Below the pieces are notes generated by a model that was given only the letters and a program-made list of their open reading frames with translations, was not told the origin of the DNA and did no database searches. Positions 6,716-8,336 of a DNA stretch of 8,336 nt are shown piece after piece; positions within the stretch are counted from its first letter, which is position 1; each line of letters starts with the position of its first letter. The DNA is taken from assembly GCA_023266155.1 (NCBI GenBank), contig JAHFRS010000048.1, positions 1 to 8,336 on the forward strand, in the 5' to 3' direction. The position numbers were made by a program, and so were the translations under genes. This stretch comes from an archaeon (GTDB lineage Archaea; Nanobdellota; Nanobdellia; Woesearchaeales; GW2011-AR9).

Positions 6716-6729
6716 ACTTATAGAACTAA

Positions 6730-7155
6730 TTATAACCTTGCTTCAAGGGCCATATTTGCAGTTCGAAGTACATGTCCATGATCTGCACGATGGTTCACAT
6801 CGTATAATCTACTGCAAAACAATATTCTTCCATTTCTAGCAAAAACTGAAGTTTTAACAGGTAAACCATCAACATAATCCATTTCAAATAATTCATTACT
6901 CCCGTATCTTCCAGTTCTTACTATACTTCTTCCGTCAGCAGGGAATTGTAAGTGAGCAAAATATGGTGCCAGAAATTCATCTGCTGGAGGATCTTGAGAT
7001 TGTCCCGGCAGTGGATGTTCCATTGCTGATGCTCTATAAGCCTGCCTTGCAAGTTCATATAAAATATCTTTTATTGGTGCACGACCTTGAACGACTTCAG
7101 TTAAACCATCTTCTCTTTCTCTCCATTCAAATACAGCTTCTGGTAATTCTTCCAT
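6730..7155 (-). CDS. Unrecognised 141-residue soluble protein
   Basis: A complete minus-strand frame runs from the ATG at 7155-7153 to TAA at 6732-6730. The protein is soluble and acidic at its N-terminus (MEELPEAVFEWREREDG), with a helical segment (ILYELARQAYRASAM) followed by a part that looks strand-rich: VRTGRYGSNELFEMDYVDG, then VKTSVFARNGRILFCSRLYDV. I do not recognise a family and see no catalytic motif. The case for a real gene is good: a consensus BRE/TATA pair lies upstream, GTGA stands 7 nt before the ATG, and codon use is coherent. The codons are AT-rich, with Arg mostly AGA, unlike the CGN-rich operon next door. This may reflect a different expression class or transfer. It lies 87 bp downstream of SelU in the same direction but appears to have its own promoter. 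Confidence 0.7.
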   Translation of the reverse strand: MEELPEAVFEWREREDGLTEVVQGRAPIKDILYELARQAYRASAMEHPLPGQSQDPPADEFLAPYFAHLQFPADGRSIVRTGRYGSNELFEMDYVDGLPVKTSVFARNGRILFCSRLYDVNHRADHGHVLRTANMALEARL

Positions 7156-7189
7156 TTTAGTTCACTTTGCTGGTGATATAACCTACTAA

Positions 7190-7204
7190 TATTTAAATCT
7201 TTCG
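7190..7204 (-). promoter_or_regulatory. BRE plus TATA box for the 141-residue protein gene
   Basis: On the minus strand CGAAAG (7204-7199), one base, then TTTAAATA (7197-7190) closely matches the archaeal BRE/TATA arrangement. Transcription start about 26-27 nt downstream would be near 7167, giving a leader of about 12 nt before the ATG at 7155. This is the best promoter match in the window. Confidence 0.65.
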
Positions 7205-7242
7205 TCCATTACTACTCTCAAGATACTATACCTACATCTAAG

Positions 7243-8289
7243 CTAATGCCCTTCGGGCAGATTTAAGACTAACTTAAGCTCATCCAATCTGTGATTCTTT
7301 TTCAATAATTCCATCACTTTTGCCCCTTCATTGCTCTCCATTTCCAGCACGTACGTCCTTTTCTTGAGGGTATAATCATAGAGAGGATCATAATAATATT
7401 CCAGAAGAATCCTGACCCCCGCGGCATATTTTCCCTGCTGAAAAAATTCCTGGACGTGGTGCTTCTGAGCCTTGCTGATCACTTTCTGCAGGCTGCTGAC
7501 AATCTCCAACACTTTTTCACGATCTTCTGGCCGCTGCAGATATTCTTTAACGGCGTTCTGAGCCCGAGTAGCCAAATCTGCTTTCAGTAACACAGCAATT
7601 CCTTCCATCATCGCCCGATACAAAAAATGTGGAATCTGCACCTCGCCAATTTTTTTGCTTTCCCCTTCCACAAGGATATACTTTTGATTCTGCAACTCTT
7701 CCAATCGCTGCAGCAATAAACTTTCAAACATTTTCTGTGCATGTGGTTTCAGGCCGATGGCGCCAAATAAACTGCCACGATGCTGCGCCAGGCCTTCCAG
7801 ATCAAGACTATGAGGGAACTGCGATAATAAAGCTGTTTTCCCCGTACAGGTCCTTCCCCAGACGACAATACAACGTGGCTTGAGCACATAGTGTTCCAGC
7901 CGTTCACGAACATAGCGCCGGTATTCTTTATAGCCACCCTGTAATTGCCATACTTTATATCCCTGTGCTGCCAGCAGCTCTGCCACCACTTTTGACCGCA
8001 TCCCTCCCCGCCAACAATTGACAATGATTTCCTGCTTTTTGTATTTTTCAACATTTTTCAGAAACTCCGGTAATTTTTTCATGAAGAAATCTTTCCCTTT
8101 TTCCAGTGCTTTCTCCTGCGAAACCTGTTTGTACAAAGTACCTACGACCGCCCGTTCATCATCAGAGAGAATCGGCAGGTTAATGGCGCCGGGAAGATGG
8201 TCTTCGGCGAATTCTGCGGAAGTTCTGGTATCTAAGAAAACAGCATTTTTCTTCTGCAATGCGTATTCAACTGAGATCTGAGAGGCCAT
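7243..8289 (-). CDS. selU: tRNA 2-selenouridine synthase, full length
   Basis: SelU (also MnmH or YbbB) replaces the sulfur of 2-thiouridine at the tRNA wobble position with selenium from selenophosphate, through a geranylated intermediate. This 348-residue protein has the usual two-part layout and length. The N-terminal rhodanese domain (about 5-125) contains FLDTRTSAEFAEDHLPGA and the catalytic loop NCWRGGMRS with Cys92. A P-loop domain follows with Walker A GRTCTGKT (145-152), then DLEGLAQHRGSLFG (163-176), EGESKKIG (208-215) and a C-terminal YYDPLYDYT, all typical of the family. The protein is cytoplasmic. In Methanococcus the two domains are separate proteins; here they are fused as in bacteria. 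The start at 8289 fits the N-terminus. AGGAG stands only 2 nt before the ATG, and a TATA-like element suggests a leaderless or nearly leaderless message. The selenophosphate synthetase gene (selD) is not in the window. Confidence 0.95.
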   Translation of the reverse strand: MASQISVEYALQKKNAVFLDTRTSAEFAEDHLPGAINLPILSDDERAVVGTLYKQVSQEKALEKGKDFFMKKLPEFLKNVEKYKKQEIIVNCWRGGMRSKVVAELLAAQGYKVWQLQGGYKEYRRYVRERLEHYVLKPRCIVVWGRTCTGKTALLSQFPHSLDLEGLAQHRGSLFGAIGLKPHAQKMFESLLLQRLEELQNQKYILVEGESKKIGEVQIPHFLYRAMMEGIAVLLKADLATRAQNAVKEYLQRPEDREKVLEIVSSLQKVISKAQKHHVQEFFQQGKYAAGVRILLEYYYDPLYDYTLKKRTYVLEMESNEGAKVMELLKKNHRLDELKLVLNLPEGH

Positions 8290-8315
8290 GGCTCCTTTCC
8301 CGCCAGAAGAAGTTG

Positions 8316-8329
8316 ATTTAAGCTTTTCG
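8316..8329 (-). promoter_or_regulatory. Probable BRE/TATA element for selU
   Basis: On the minus strand CGAAAA (8329-8324), two bases, then TTAAAT (8321-8316) resembles the promoter of the gene at 7155. A start 26-27 nt downstream of the TATA centre falls near 8292, a few bases before the ATG at 8289. That predicts an almost leaderless transcript, in which the AGGAG at 8296-8292 would be at least partly untranscribed. The TATA half is weaker than the one at 7190-7197. Confidence 0.4.
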
Positions 8330-8336
8330 TTCTTTT

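Noticed and set aside
6963..7160. Plus-strand ORF of 65 codons opposite the 141-residue gene
   Set aside because: The minus frame has a consensus promoter and coherent codon use. The plus frame has neither and is most simply its shadow.
7247..7259. Hairpin TGCCC-TTC-GGGCA as a terminator at the end of selU
   Set aside because: It has a five-base-pair stem, lies within the last codons of selU, and no T-run follows on the minus strand.
1..8336. CRISPR array, tRNA, rRNA, transposase or attachment sites
   Set aside because: I looked for spaced direct repeats, cloverleaf-like segments and transposase motifs on both strands and saw none.

Overview
The window looks like a piece of an archaeal chromosome, most likely from an uncultivated DPANN-type (Woesearchaeota-like) lineage. 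This is an inference. It rests on archaeal-style TATA boxes, two of them with GAAA-containing BRE elements, placed at the right distance upstream of four genes; on leaderless or very short leaders beside conventional Shine-Dalgarno starts; on an STT3-like membrane protein; and on a single-pass thioredoxin-fold protein of a type I associate with these lineages. No rRNA, tRNA or other taxonomic marker is present, so the assignment is tentative.

Layout: positions 1-573 (minus) hold the 5' part of an unrecognised gene that runs off the left edge. A divergent promoter region of about 150 bp (574-723) separates it from a five-gene plus-strand cluster (724-6582): an STT3-like GT-C membrane protein, a processive-type GT2 membrane glycosyltransferase, a membrane-anchored thioredoxin-fold protein with a CPSC motif, a GT39/ArnT-like GT-C glycosyltransferase, and a UbiA-superfamily prenyltransferase closest to decaprenyl-phosphate phosphoribose (DPPR) synthase. 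Two junctions are 4-bp ATGA stop/start overlaps and the other gaps are 45 and 29 bp, so this is very probably one operon. A 147-bp convergent intergenic region follows, with a perfect 11-bp tandem repeat and a doubtful 30-codon ORF. Then come two minus-strand genes: a 141-aa unrecognised protein with its own consensus promoter (6730-7155), and a full-length tRNA 2-selenouridine synthase (SelU/MnmH, 7243-8289).

How the genes may work together: the UbiA enzyme would make a polyprenyl-phosphate pentose. GT-C enzymes use polyprenyl-phosphate sugars as donors on the outer face of the membrane. The GT2 enzyme could build or start a polysaccharide or make a lipid-linked intermediate on the inner face. 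The CPSC protein could handle disulfides in the outer domain of the neighbouring GT-C enzyme, which carries four cysteines. The cluster is therefore a candidate cell-surface glycan assembly and transfer system. The substrates are unknown, and the epimerase genes that accompany DPPR synthase in mycobacteria are not in the window.
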